A stretch of DNA of 32,903 bases from Nocardiopsis sp. MG754419 (GCF_018207095.1 NZ_QOCZ01000047.1:1-32903), one strand, 5' to 3'. Shown: positions 15,652-25,300, counted from the first letter of the stretch. Program-made: numbers and translations. The notes: a model not told the origin generated them from the letters alone.

Positions 15652-16551
15652 ATGACGTTCACCGGCCTCAGCGCCTTTCCGCTCACCCCGCTCACGGCCG
15701 AGGGCGAGGTCGACGAGCCCGCGTTCGTCGGCCTCATCGACCGTCTGGTCGCGGCCGGGGTCGATTCCCTCTCCCCGCTCGGGTCGACCGGCTCCTACGC
15801 CTACCTGCACCGGGAGGAACGCGCCCGGGTGGCCCGAACGGCGGTGGCGCACGCGGGCGGGGTTCCGGTGATGGTGGGGATCGGGTCGCCGCGCACCCGC
15901 GACGTGCTCGCCCACGCCGAGGACGCACAGGAGGCGGGGGTGTCGGCGGTGTTGCTCTCCCCGGTGTCGTACCAGCCGCTCACGCCGGAGGACGTGTTCG
16001 GACTGTACGAGGAGGTGACCCGGGTGCTGTCGGTACCGCTGGTGGTCTACGACAACCCCGGCACCACGCGCTTCACCTTCACCGACGAGCTGTACGGGGC
16101 CGTGGCGGAGCTTCCGGGGGTGGTCTCGATCAAGATTCCCGGAGTGCCGGTCGATCCGGCGGAGGCACGTGAGCGGGTGGCCCGGCTGCGCGGGCTCCTG
16201 CCCGGGCACGTGACCCTCGGGGTCTCCGGTGACCCGTTCGGGGCGACCGGACTGAACGCCGGGTGCGACGTCTGGTACTCCGTGCTCGGCGGCACCCTCC
16301 CCGAGGCGGCGCTGGCGATCGTCGACGCCGCCCGTGCGGGCGACGCGGCCGGGGCGGTGACCGCCTCCGAGCGTCTGCGCCCCTTGTGGGACCTGTTCAC
16401 CGCGCACGGCAGTCTGCGTGTGATCGCGGTGGTCGCCGAACACCTGGGGCTGGTGCGCGGCCCGAGCCTGCCCTCCCCGCTGCGCGGCCTGACCGGGAAG
16501 GAACGGGCGCGGGTGGTCTCCGTGGTGGACGCGCTCGGAGGGGGCGCCTGA
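15652..16551 (+). CDS. DapA/N-acetylneuraminate-lyase superfamily aldolase
   Basis: 299 residues, the family length, a TIM barrel. Key residues: GSTGS at 44-48 binds the pyruvyl carboxylate, Tyr133 (VVYDNPGTT) and the Schiff-base Lys161 (VVSIKIPG). Such enzymes join or split pyruvate-derived units. The GTTGE/YNVPxRT pattern of true dihydrodipicolinate synthases is changed to GSTGS and YDNPGTT, without the Arg that binds the semialdehyde carboxylate, so a lysine-biosynthetic role is unlikely; a 2-keto-3-deoxy acid or related aldolase is more likely. AAGGAG lies six bases before the ATG. It stands alone, 128 bases after the pseudokinase gene. Confidence 0.88.
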   Translation: MTFTGLSAFPLTPLTAEGEVDEPAFVGLIDRLVAAGVDSLSPLGSTGSYAYLHREERARVARTAVAHAGGVPVMVGIGSPRTRDVLAHAEDAQEAGVSAVLLSPVSYQPLTPEDVFGLYEEVTRVLSVPLVVYDNPGTTRFTFTDELYGAVAELPGVVSIKIPGVPVDPAEARERVARLRGLLPGHVTLGVSGDPFGATGLNAGCDVWYSVLGGTLPEAALAIVDAARAGDAAGAVTASERLRPLWDLFTAHGSLRVIAVVAEHLGLVRGPSLPSPLRGLTGKERARVVSVVDALGGGA

Positions 16552-16679
16552 ACCACGTTTCCGGCCGGCGGTTCCGCGGGGGCACCACGCGGCCGAGGGG
16601 GCTCCCCCACGGCGGGCCACCTCTGCGACACCTCGCCTCCTCGGTTCCGTGACGCACCGCCTCGGGGCACCCGGACTGG

Positions 16680-17219
16680 TCAGTGATCGGGCGGGGCGAG
16701 ACGTTCGGTGTGCGCGCGGAACCAGTCGATCGCGAACCGCTGCGCGGCGATGCCGTAGGCGAGCGTCGCGCGTTGGTGTTCAAGGATGTCGTGGTACTCC
16801 TCGGGGATGTCCCGGGCGTCGATGCGCCGGTCGAGCTCCGTCAGTCGGGCCAGGTCCGCCTCGAAGCGCTCGGTGATCCGCCGCAGCACGGGGGCGCGCT
16901 CGTCCGGTTCGATCAGGCCGAGGAAGTAGAGCCGGGACAGGGCCGAGACCTCGGTGTCCGGCCCGGTCGGCTCCCCCAGCATCCAGGACCGGAACTCCTC
17001 ATGACCGGCGTCGGTGACCCGGTAGACCTTCCGGCCCCGCGCGCCCGCCTCCACGCTGGCGACCTCGATGTGCCCGCGTGCGAGCAGGCCGTCCAGGGCG
17101 CGTTTGATGCTGCCGGAGCTGGCGCTGTAGAAGAGCGAGACTCCGGCTTCGAACGACTTGATGAGGTCGTAGAGGGACTGGGGGGTGATGAGGAGCATCC
17201 CGAGGATCACGTGGGCCAT
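16680..17219 (-). CDS. PadR-family transcriptional regulator
   Basis: 179 residues. The N-terminal PadR winged helix (about 3-75) shows ILGMLLITPQSLYDLIKSFE, SSGSIKRALDGLLARGHIEV and RKVYRVTDAGHEEFRSWM. The C-terminal half (about 90-170) is the helical dimerisation domain (VirR-type, with ERFEADLARLTELDRRI). It is divergent from the serine hydrolase at 17318. No Shine-Dalgarno is seen: on the minus strand TAGACT (17226-17231) ends six bases before the ATG, so the message may be leaderless. Overlapping palindromes lie where its -35 should be, implying autorepression. The inducer is unknown. Confidence 0.9.
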   Translation of the reverse strand: MAHVILGMLLITPQSLYDLIKSFEAGVSLFYSASSGSIKRALDGLLARGHIEVASVEAGARGRKVYRVTDAGHEEFRSWMLGEPTGPDTEVSALSRLYFLGLIEPDERAPVLRRITERFEADLARLTELDRRIDARDIPEEYHDILEHQRATLAYGIAAQRFAIDWFRAHTERLAPPDH

Positions 17220-17245
17220 GGGGAGAGTCTAGACCGTTGACTCTC

Positions 17246-17266
17246 ATAGACATGTCTATTAGACAT
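17246..17266. promoter_or_regulatory. Overlapping palindromes, probable PadR operator
   Basis: ATAGACATGTCTAT (17246-17259) and ATGTCTATTAGACAT (17252-17266) are both perfect palindromes sharing eight bases. The second has the ATGT...ACAT form known for PadR sites, with a seven-base centre instead of eight. They lie between padR and the serine hydrolase gene. Confidence 0.7.
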
Positions 17267-17317
17267 ATAAAGCATCGACGACCGCACCCGCCCACGTCCC
17301 GATCGAGGTGTCACCCC

Positions 17318-18394
17318 ATGAACATCGACCAGCGCAGGGTCCGGCGCTTACGGAAGGGGCTCGAACGCCTCACCCGCCGCCGCGGCGCCATGCCCGCGCC
17401 CCAGGTGCTCGTCCGGGCGCCCGGCTTCACGTTCGGCTTCGGCGACCTGTCCCGGCCCTTCTACTCCGCCAGCGTCGGCAAGATCGTGACGGCCACGCTC
17501 ATCGCCATGCTCGTGGAGCGGGAGCGGTTCGCCCTCACCAGTCCGCTCCGCTCCGTGCTCCCGGCGGCCGACCTCGCCGGGCTGCCGTCCGCCCCCGGTG
17601 TGGACGTCGCCGCCGACGTGACCGTCGAGCACCTGCTGACGCACACCAGCGGCATCCCGGACTACTTCGAGCCACCACGCGGCGCGGAGACCGACTGTTC
17701 CCTCACCACCCTGGGCCGCCACCGCGATCGTCTCTGGCGTGCTCCGGACCTGCTCGACGAGGTGCGCCGACTCCCGGCCGTGGGTCGGCCCGGAGAGTTC
17801 CTCCACTATGCGGACTCCAACTACGTCCTGCTCGCGCGCGTCATCGAGGAGGCCTCCGGGGAACGGTTCGCCGACCACGCGCGCGCACGCGTGCTGGAGC
17901 CCAGCGGCATGGAGCACGCCTCGATGCCCTACCTTCCCGACGAACCGCCCGAGGACCTCACCGGGCTCGACGCACACCCCTTCTGGGTGGCGGGGCACGA
18001 ACTCAGCCACGCCCGCAGCATGAGCTGCGATCTGGGCGGCGGCACCATCGTGAGCACCGCCGAGGACCTCGTGCGCTTCCAGCGGGCCCTGCACGGCGGA
18101 CGGCTCGTCTCCGACAACCTCCGCGCGTACCTTCTGCGTCCCCGTCGCCGTCTCCGTCGTGGCGTCCACTACGGCGCGGGGAGCATGACCCTGCGCTTCG
18201 GGGAGATCCTGCCGCCACTCATGCGGGGGCTCCCCGAGCCGGTGGGCCATCTCGGCGTCACCGCGACGCACCTGGCCTACTACCCGGATCAGGACGCCCA
18301 CGTGGTGCTCAACTTCCACTCCACCCGCCAGATGAACGCGAGCTTCATGACCCACGCCCGTATCGCCGGGATCCTCGCCGACGGGAAGGCCTGA
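17318..18394 (+). CDS. Serine hydrolase of the class C beta-lactamase family
   Basis: 358 residues. The nucleophile motif is SVGK (Ser52, Lys55). The second motif is YAD in HYADSNYVLL (Tyr164), a common variant of Y-x-N, and the third is HLG (311-313), replacing K-T-G. THTSGIPDY near residue 109 is also typical. There is no signal peptide or membrane segment, so unlike real beta-lactamases it seems cytoplasmic; an esterase or peptidase role is more likely than drug resistance. GAGGTG lies about eight bases before the ATG at 17318; the open frame upstream runs through the operator. It is divergent from padR, which probably represses it. Confidence 0.87.
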   Translation: MNIDQRRVRRLRKGLERLTRRRGAMPAPQVLVRAPGFTFGFGDLSRPFYSASVGKIVTATLIAMLVERERFALTSPLRSVLPAADLAGLPSAPGVDVAADVTVEHLLTHTSGIPDYFEPPRGAETDCSLTTLGRHRDRLWRAPDLLDEVRRLPAVGRPGEFLHYADSNYVLLARVIEEASGERFADHARARVLEPSGMEHASMPYLPDEPPEDLTGLDAHPFWVAGHELSHARSMSCDLGGGTIVSTAEDLVRFQRALHGGRLVSDNLRAYLLRPRRRLRRGVHYGAGSMTLRFGEILPPLMRGLPEPVGHLGVTATHLAYYPDQDAHVVLNFHSTRQMNASFMTHARIAGILADGKA

Positions 18395-18547
18395 CCCGCC
18401 GCACGCCACTCCCCCGGAACGGACACCGCGATGCTCCCACCTTCGAACGGCGGGCCCGAGACCCGGCGGCCTTCTCTCCACCAGGGGCGACCCCAGCGAA
18501 AACGGGAGGGACGGCGCCCCTCGGCCCCTTCCCAGCCTGGACGGCAC

Positions 18548-18586
18548 GGGGCCCGGACCACCACCGATCGCGGCGGTCCGGGCCCC
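18548..18586. terminator. Bidirectional terminator
   Basis: GGGGCCCGGACC (18548-18559) and GGTCCGGGCCCC (18575-18586) form a perfect 12-bp stem around a 15-base loop, between two convergent genes. Confidence 0.75.
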
Positions 18587-18643
18587 TCCGGCCTCACCGG
18601 CCGACGCACGACGCGGACGGACGTCCACGTCGGTGGAACGCGG

Positions 18644-19594
18644 TCAGTCCGTGGGCGCCACACCGACGGCGACCGCCAGGTCCTGCCAGGACATGCCCGA
18701 CCCCTTGAACACGTTGGGCCGATCGACGCGACGGGTGACCTCACCGCGCACCACCGGGGCCAACCCGACCAGGTCGTCGACGGTCAGGGCACCCTCCTCG
18801 ATGGCGAGCACCACGTCACCGCACTCGCGCAGAGCGGCCCCCCGGTCCTCGACCACGACCTGGGAGCGGCCCATGAGGGCGGCGTCCAGTTCCCGGCGGT
18901 CGGCCTCGTGGGAGCCCATCGCGATCACGCACGCGCCGTCACGCACCAGGGAGCCGTCGAACAGGGGCTCGGCGCTGGAGGTCGCGCACACGACGAGGTC
19001 GGCGTCGGCGACGTCGGCGACGGTGCCCGCCTCGGCGGTGATCCCGCGCGAGGCGAGTTCGGCCACTGCGGCTGCCACCCGGTCCGGACTGCGGCCGACC
19101 ATCCGGATGCTGCTCGGCACCCGGATCCGGGTCATGGCGACGACGTGCTCCACCGCCTGGGGTCCGTTGCCGAACACCACCAGCCGTGAGGCGTCGGGGT
19201 CGGCCAGGTGGTCGGCGGCGACCGCGGAGGTCGCCGGCGTCCGCAGCGACGTGAGGCTCACCCCGTCGACGAACACCCGCGGGGTGAGCGTCGCGGCGTC
19301 CATGAGCACGTAGACGGCCTGGATGCGGGGCAGACCCGAGGCCGGGTTGTCGGGCGCCACCGAGGCGACCTTGACACCCACCCAGTCCCCCAGGGTCGAG
19401 GGCATGAGCAGCAGATGGCCGGACCCGGCGTGGGCGTGCGCCCGCGCGGGGTCGTCGGCGGGGTCGAACCCGTTCCTGAGGGCGTCCTCGATGAGGGTGC
19501 GCGCCCGGTCGGGGTCGATCCGGCGGCGGACCTCGTCCGCGCTGACGAACGGCAGTCCGTTCGTGGTCGGCACTGTGGTCTCCTTGAGGCTCAT
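18644..19594 (-). CDS. Ornithine cyclodeaminase / mu-crystallin family protein
   Basis: 316 residues. Family features: the substrate-side Lys75 in VGVKVAS, RIQAVYVLMDAATL, SLTSLRTPATSAVAADHL (about 113-130), the NAD-binding turn VVFGNGPQA (139-147, G-x-G-x-x-A), and GSHEADRRELD. Members include ornithine cyclodeaminase, alanine or lysine dehydrogenases and ketimine reductases, so the reaction is an NAD(P)-dependent change at an alpha-amino acid, not further resolved. The ATG at 19594 overlaps the MHS transporter stop (ATGA), so the two are coupled; import and conversion of the same compound is a fair inference. Confidence 0.9.
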   Translation of the reverse strand: MSLKETTVPTTNGLPFVSADEVRRRIDPDRARTLIEDALRNGFDPADDPARAHAHAGSGHLLLMPSTLGDWVGVKVASVAPDNPASGLPRIQAVYVLMDAATLTPRVFVDGVSLTSLRTPATSAVAADHLADPDASRLVVFGNGPQAVEHVVAMTRIRVPSSIRMVGRSPDRVAAAVAELASRGITAEAGTVADVADADLVVCATSSAEPLFDGSLVRDGACVIAMGSHEADRRELDAALMGRSQVVVEDRGAALRECGDVVLAIEEGALTVDDLVGLAPVVRGEVTRRVDRPNVFKGSGMSWQDLAVAVGVAPTD

Positions 19595-20934
19595 GCGCTC
19601 GCCTTCGTCTCGTCGGTGCCCTCGCGCGCGGCGATGAGCGCGGTCTCCTTGCGCACGACCGAGCCGGAGAGGGCCACGGCGGTGAAGGAGATGACGGCCA
19701 GGACCACCAGGTAGGCGGCGATCGGCCACCAGGCGCCGTCGAAGCGGGCCAGCAGCCAGGTCGCCAGCAGCGGCGCGGTGCCGCCGGCCAGGGCGGCCCC
19801 GACCTGGTAGCCGAGGGTCACACCGGTGTAGCGGACACGGGTCGTGAAGATCTCGGAGGTGAGGGTGCCGAGGGTGGCGGTGACCGGCGGCCAGGCGAGC
19901 CCGAGGGCCAGCACGACGGCCGCGTACACGGCCCAGTTCATCTGGAGGTCGAGCAGCATGAAGAAGGGCACCGACACGACGGCGATGATGAGCGTGCCGC
20001 TGAGGAAGACCTTCGGACGGCCCAGGGTGTCGGAGAGGCGACCCATAAGCAGGATGACGAGGGTGCTCACGAACGCGCCGGCGCTCACCGCGTTGAGGAC
20101 CACCGACCGTTCGATGTCGAGGGTGCCCGTGGCGTAGCTGACCACGAAGGTCGCGAAGATGTAGAACGGGGCGGTCTCGACGACCTTGGCCCCGATGGCC
20201 ACGAGCACGGAGCGCCAGTGGTCGCGCAGGGTGTCCTTGATCGGCAGCTTGGCGACGTCGCCGGTCTTCTTGGCCTCACGGAAGGCGGGGGTCTCGTCGA
20301 GGCCCTTGCGGATCCACAGCCCGACGAAGACGAGCGCGAGACTGGCGATGAACGGGATGCGCCAGCCCCAGGACTCGAAGGCGTCGTTGGGCAGCATGCT
20401 GACCAGACCGAAGGCGATGGTGGACAGGAGCATGCCGATGGTGATGCCGGTCTGGGGCACCGAGCCGAAGAAGCCGCGACGGTTCTCGGGCGCGTACTCG
20501 TAGGCGAGCAGCAGGGCGCCGCCCCACTCACCGCCGATGGCCAGTCCCTGGATGACCCGACACAGGATGAGCAGGATCGGCGCGAGGAGGCCGACCTGTT
20601 CGTAGTTGGGCAGGAGACCGATCGCCACCGTGGCGCCGCCCATGAGCGACAACGTGATGACCAGGGTCTTCTTACGGCCGATGCGGTCGCCGATATGGGA
20701 GAAGACGATGCCGCCGAAGGGCCGGATGAAGAAGGTCAGGGACAGCGTCAGGTACGACAGCATCAACGAGATGACGGGATCGTCGTTGGGGAAGAACTGC
20801 TTGTCGAAGATCAGCGCCGCGGCGGTGGCGTAGAGGAAGAAGTCGAACCACTCGATGGCGCTGCCGCTGAGGCTGCCGATGAGCACACGGCGGTTGGTGA
20901 CCGGTTGGCCGACCGTGGACTGTTGGGGAGACAC
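19591..20934 (-). CDS. MFS transporter, metabolite:H+ symporter (MHS) family
   Basis: 447 residues with twelve predicted membrane segments. It begins with SGSAIEWFDFFLYATAAALIF, the hallmark first helix of MHS proteins (ProP, KgtP, ShiA), and has the loop 2-3 motif GDRIGRKKTL and GEWGGALLL. These carry osmolytes, 2-oxoglutarate, shikimate or aromatic acids with protons. GTG at 20934 has GAGGAG about eight bases upstream. It precedes the ornithine-cyclodeaminase-like gene with overlap and follows gntR, so the substrate is probably an amino acid or amino-acid-like compound. The palindrome at 20988-21013 lies in its promoter region. Confidence 0.92.
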   Translation of the reverse strand: MSPQQSTVGQPVTNRRVLIGSLSGSAIEWFDFFLYATAAALIFDKQFFPNDDPVISLMLSYLTLSLTFFIRPFGGIVFSHIGDRIGRKKTLVITLSLMGGATVAIGLLPNYEQVGLLAPILLILCRVIQGLAIGGEWGGALLLAYEYAPENRRGFFGSVPQTGITIGMLLSTIAFGLVSMLPNDAFESWGWRIPFIASLALVFVGLWIRKGLDETPAFREAKKTGDVAKLPIKDTLRDHWRSVLVAIGAKVVETAPFYIFATFVVSYATGTLDIERSVVLNAVSAGAFVSTLVILLMGRLSDTLGRPKVFLSGTLIIAVVSVPFFMLLDLQMNWAVYAAVVLALGLAWPPVTATLGTLTSEIFTTRVRYTGVTLGYQVGAALAGGTAPLLATWLLARFDGAWWPIAAYLVVLAVISFTAVALSGSVVRKETALIAAREGTDETKASA

Positions 20935-20987
20935 GCAGCACTCCTCGTGTCAGGGCGCACGTGACGTGGGCCTCAGGACAAGAACGT

Positions 20988-21013
20988 GTGCAACGTACAA
21001 TTTTACGTTGCAC
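20988..21013. promoter_or_regulatory. Probable GntR operator
   Basis: GTGCAACGTA (20988-20997), a six-base AT-rich centre, and TACGTTGCAC (21004-21013): ten-base perfect arms in the gap between gntR and the transporter gene. It is the only strong palindrome there. Confidence 0.75.
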
Positions 21014-21123
21014 AAAGCAAGAGTTCTCGCCACCTCAACCAAGCCGTGACCTGCGAAGAGTCCCGGTACGGGCCGGCCCCGCACCGTCACCGAGCCCACC
21101 GTGACCGGTGTTCCGGCGCGATG

Positions 21124-21810
21124 TCAGCCCTCCTCCCGCCCGGCCCACACCCCCCGCACGTGCCCCAGGTGCCGGCGCATCAGCGCCTCCGCTCCGGCCA
21201 CGTCCCGCGCCACGACCAGGTCGAGCAGGTCGTGGTGCTCCTGGGCGGTGGCGCCCAGGCGACCCTCCTCGTACAGGCGGCGCAGCGCCGACAGGCGCGA
21301 CATACCCCGCAGCCGTCGCACCTCCTCGACCAGGCGCCCGTTACCGGCGATGGCGAGCAGCCCGAGGTGGAAGGTGGTGTCGGTGGCGATGAACTCCTGC
21401 AACTCACCCGCCGCGGCGGTCTCGTTGAGCCGATCCGCGAGCGTGCGCAGTGGGGCGATCCGCTCGTCCGTCGCGATGCGCGCGACGCGCCCCACCGTGG
21501 GCACCTCGATGAGTTCGCGCAGCTGGAGGATCTCGTCGAGGGTCACGTCGCCGACCTCGACCACGCGGTACCCGCGGTGGCGCAGGGTCTGCACCAGACC
21601 CTCCTGCGTCAGCTCCATCATGGCCTCGCGCACGGGCGTGGCCGAGACACCGAGGCGTTCGGCCAGAGCGGGCGCCGAGTAGATCCGGCCGGGTTCGAGT
21701 TCACCGGCGACCATGGCCTGACGCAGGACGTCCGTGACCCGGGACCGCAGACTGCTGTTCTCGGCGAGCGACCCGATCACCGGCCGCTCCCGCGGCGCCT
21801 CGATGCTCAT
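21124..21810 (-). CDS. GntR-family regulator, FCD (FadR-like) subfamily
   Basis: 228 residues. The winged helix (about 20-85) contains VTDVLRQAMVAGELEPGRIY, LAERLGVSATPVREAMMEL and EGLVQTLRHRGYRVVEV. The FCD domain (about 90-220) has the metal-site pattern: Asp in DTTFHLGLL, His in EHHDLLDL and His in MRRHLGHV. FCD regulators usually sense a small carboxylic or amino acid. ATG at 21810 with GGGGAGGAA about nine bases upstream; a longer frame to 21891 lacks homology. It lies directly upstream of, and on the same strand as, the transporter/cyclodeaminase pair it probably controls. Confidence 0.92.
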   Translation of the reverse strand: MSIEAPRERPVIGSLAENSSLRSRVTDVLRQAMVAGELEPGRIYSAPALAERLGVSATPVREAMMELTQEGLVQTLRHRGYRVVEVGDVTLDEILQLRELIEVPTVGRVARIATDERIAPLRTLADRLNETAAAGELQEFIATDTTFHLGLLAIAGNGRLVEEVRRLRGMSRLSALRRLYEEGRLGATAQEHHDLLDLVVARDVAGAEALMRRHLGHVRGVWAGREEG

Positions 21811-22399
21811 GTGCTGTTGTTCCTCCCCGCGCGGACTCCCCGGACCTCCCAGGATGCCACGCCGACCCGCGCGCACCGCCACCCTGCGCACGGCCCCCGG
21901 CGCCCGACGTCCGGGGTCACACGCGCTGCCGGGCGGGGCTCACGTCCTTCGGACGACGTGCGCGGGTGCGCGGCCGTGTCGAGGGGTCGGGCGTACGTGA
22001 GCTCGCAGGGCGCTCCGGGCCGCACGGCCCCGCACGAGCCGTGCGGCCGTGGCGGCGCCGAGCGAAGGCCCGGCCGAGGTGGTCGCCTGCGACGCCCCGT
22101 CCTCCCGGCCGGCACGGTCGCCTCCCTCGGGGCGAACGCCGGCTCAGGCGGCCCACGCGAGCGGCGACGGTCCGCCACCCCGCGCGACCGCTCCTGTGCG
22201 CGGCCCGTCGGCCTTTCTCCCCTGCTCCGAACAGGGGTTTGCCGGTGACCCCCGCATCGCGGCACACCCCCGGTCGACGGGGGCAGGGCACGCTCCCCTC
22301 GATCCTCCTCACCCCACTTCGTCCAAAGTATTGACGAAGTGGGGTGACGCCGGCAACGTACGCAGCACCTGCCAAGGGACGACGGATCGGAGACCCACC
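21811..22399. other. Gene-free stretch, 589 bases, with three hairpins
   Basis: Between divergent gntR and the mannosidase gene. No gene was recognised, though the mannosidase frame stays open upstream to 22049. Perfect hairpins occur at 22018-22048 (11-bp stem GGCCGCACGGC), 22219-22237 (CCCCTG stem, followed by TTT) and 22267-22283 (CCCCCG stem). The first two could be terminators of an unseen small transcript. Confidence 0.5.
22310..22346. promoter_or_regulatory. Operator of the alpha-mannosidase gene
   Basis: CACCCCACTTCGTC (22310-22323) and GACGAAGTGGGGTG (22333-22346) are perfect 14-base arms around nine bases. TTGACG (22331-22336), a plausible -35, straddles the start of the right arm, so a bound repressor would block the promoter. 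The CCCCACTT core recurs at the ROK/ABC divergent promoter. Confidence 0.75.
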
Positions 22400-25300
22400 G
22401 TGCATGACGACCGGCGGCTGATCGAGGCACGACTGGAACGGGCGCTACGGGAACGTGTGTGGCCCGCGGTGCATGGAACATCGATCCCCCTGGAGGTGGC
22501 GCGCTGGGACGCGCCCGGCGAACCGGTCCCGGCGGCGGAGGGGGTCGCCGCCCCCTACGCGCCGGCCGGAGTGGGCGACGCGTGGGGCCCGGCATGGGGC
22601 ACCACCTGGTTCCGGGTGCGCGCCCGGGTCCCCGAGGAGTGGGCCGGCCGACGGGTCGAGGCGGTGGTGGACCTCGGGTTCGACGCCGACATGCCCGGCT
22701 TCCAGTGCGAGGGGCTGGTGCACCGCGCCGACGGCACGATCGTCAAGGGGCTCAACCCGCGCAACGCGTGGATCCCGGTCGGCGCGCCGGCCGGGGGCGG
22801 CGAGGAGGTCGAGTTCCATGTGGAGGCGGCCGCGAACCCGGTGATCCTCGGCGATCCACCGTTCCAGCCCACCGATCTCGGTGAGGGTCGCGGCCCCGCC
22901 GACCGACCGCTCTACCGGCTGGCCCGGGCCGACCTCGCGGTCTTCGAGACCTCGGTCTGGGAACTGGCGCTGGACCTGGAGGTCGCCGGCGGCCTCATGC
23001 GCGAACTCGACACGGGCGACCCACGGCGGTGGCGACTGCTGCGCGCCCTGGGCCGGACCCTGGACGCACTGGATCCCCAGGACATCGCCGGCAGCGCGGC
23101 GCGGGCCCGTGAGGTGCTCGCCCCGGAGATGGCCTCGCCCGCCGCGGCCGGGACTCACCGGGTCTCGGCGGTCGGGCACGCCCACATCGACTCGGCGTGG
23201 CTGTGGCCGCTCCGCGAGACCGTCCGCAAGGTGGCGCGTACCAGCGCCAACGTGGTGGGGCTGATGGCCGACCACCCGGAACTGGTCTTCGCGATGTCGC
23301 AGGCACAGCAGTGGGCGTGGATCAAGGAGCACCAACCGGACCTGTTCACGCGCGTGGTCGCGGAGGCCGAGGCCGGTCGGTTCGTTCCGGTGGGCGGCAT
23401 GTGGGTGGAGTCGGACACCAACATGCCCGGCGCGGAGGCGCTGGCCCGCCAGTTCGTCTTCGGTAAACGGTTCTTCCGCGACGAACTGGGGGTGGACACC
23501 CAGGAGGTGTGGCTGCCGGACTCCTTCGGCTACTCGGCGGCCCTGCCACAGCTCGTGCGACTGTCGGGATCACAGTGGTTCCTCACCCAGAAGATCTCGT
23601 GGAGCCAGGTGAACCGGTTCCCGCACCACACGTTCTGGTGGGAGGGACTGGACGGCACCCGGGTCTTCACCCACTTCCCACCGGTGGACACCTACAACGC
23701 GGAGCTCACGGGTGAGGAGCTGGCGCACGCCTCCCGCAACTTCCGGGACAAGGGCGGGTCGTCGCACTCGCTGGTGCCGTTCGGCCACGGAGACGGCGGC
23801 GGCGGACCCACCCGCGAGATGCTGGGGCGCGCGGCCCGTCTGCGGGACCTGGAGGGGTCGCCCCGGGTGACGATCGAGCGTCCCGAGGAGTTCTTCGAAC
23901 GGGCGCACGCCGAGTACACCGACGCCCCGGTGTGGTGGGGTGAGCTGTACCTGGAGTTCCACCGGGGCACCTACACCAGTCAGGCGGCGACCAAGCAGGG
24001 CAACCGACGTTCGGAGCACCTGCTGCGCGAGGCCGAGCTGTGGGCGGCCACGGCGGCGGTGCGCACGGGCGCCGAGTACCCGTACGAGCGCCTGGAACAG
24101 GTGTGGCGCACGGTGCTGCTCAACCAGTTCCACGACATCCTGCCCGGGAGTTCGATCGCCTGGGTGCACCGGGAGGCGGCCGAGGCCTACCGGCAGGTCG
24201 CCGAGGAGCTGACGGAGGTCATCGGCGCGGCCCAGTCCGCGTTGGCCGCGGCGGACGGGGGCGACGACGGGGACACGGTGGTGTTCAACCCGACCCCGCA
24301 CGAACGTGACGGTGTGCCCGCGCTGGGGGCCCTGCCCCGGTCCCGGGCCGCCTCGCCCGTCACCGACGGTGCCGCCACCCCCTCGCTCACCACCGACGAC
24401 AGCGGCTTCACCCTGGACAACGGGGTGCTGACGGTGGGGGTGGACCACCGGGGTCTGGTGATGTCGATCCTGGACCGCTCGGCGGAGCCCGGGGGTCGGG
24501 AGGTCCTGGCCGCCGGTCTGCCGGGCAACCTGCTCCAGGTGCACCAGGACGTTCCGAACCAGTGGGACGCCTGGGACGTGGACGAGTTCTACCGCAACAG
24601 CGTCACCGACCTCACCGAGGTCGACTCCGTCACGGCGCTCACGGCGGAGGAGGTGGCGGAGGCGGAGCTGCCCTCGGGCACGGTGGGCCTGCGCGTCGCC
24701 CGGTCCTTCGGGGCCTCCTCCCTCGTCCAGGTGGTGTCGCTGTCCCCCGGGGCGCGACGGCTGGACGTGGACACGCGTGTGGACTGGCACGAACGCGAGA
24801 AGTTCCTCAAGGCCGCCTTCCCCCTGGACGTGCGGGCGCACGAGTCGTCCTCGGAGATCCAGTTCGGGCACGTCCAACGGCCCACGCACACCAACACCTC
24901 CTGGGACGCGGCCAAGTTCGAGATCTGCGCGCACCGGTGGGTGCACGTGGCCGAACCCGGCTACGGGGTGGCGGTGCTCAACGACTCCACCTACGGACAC
25001 GACGTCACCCGTGACGTGCGCGCCGACGGCGGGACCACCACGACGGTACGCCTGTCACTGCTGCGGGCTCCGCGTTTCCCCGACCCCGAGACCGACCAGG
25101 GCGAACACCGGTTGCGCTACGCCCTGGCCCCCGGCGCGGACATCGAGGACGCGGTCCGTGAGGGGTACCGGATCAACCTGCCGGTGCGCTCGGCCCCGGG
25201 TGCGGCGGCGGTCGCACCGCTGGTCGAGGTGGCCGACCCCGGTGTGGTGGTGGAGTCGGTCAAGCTCGCCGACGACCGTTCCGGAGACGTGGTGGTGCGC

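Noticed and set aside
16571-16613. Imperfect GC-rich inverted repeat after the aldolase gene as terminator
   Set aside because: The CCGCGGGGG/CCCCCACGG pairing has a mismatch and competes with a short GGGGGCTCCCCC fold, so the evidence is too weak to list.
22049-22399. N-terminal extension of the mannosidase
   Set aside because: It crosses hairpins and the operator; the GTG at 22400 has a ribosome site and gives the family length.
23570-25000. 476-codon minus-strand frame inside the mannosidase
   Set aside because: Shadow of the GH38 gene without features of its own.
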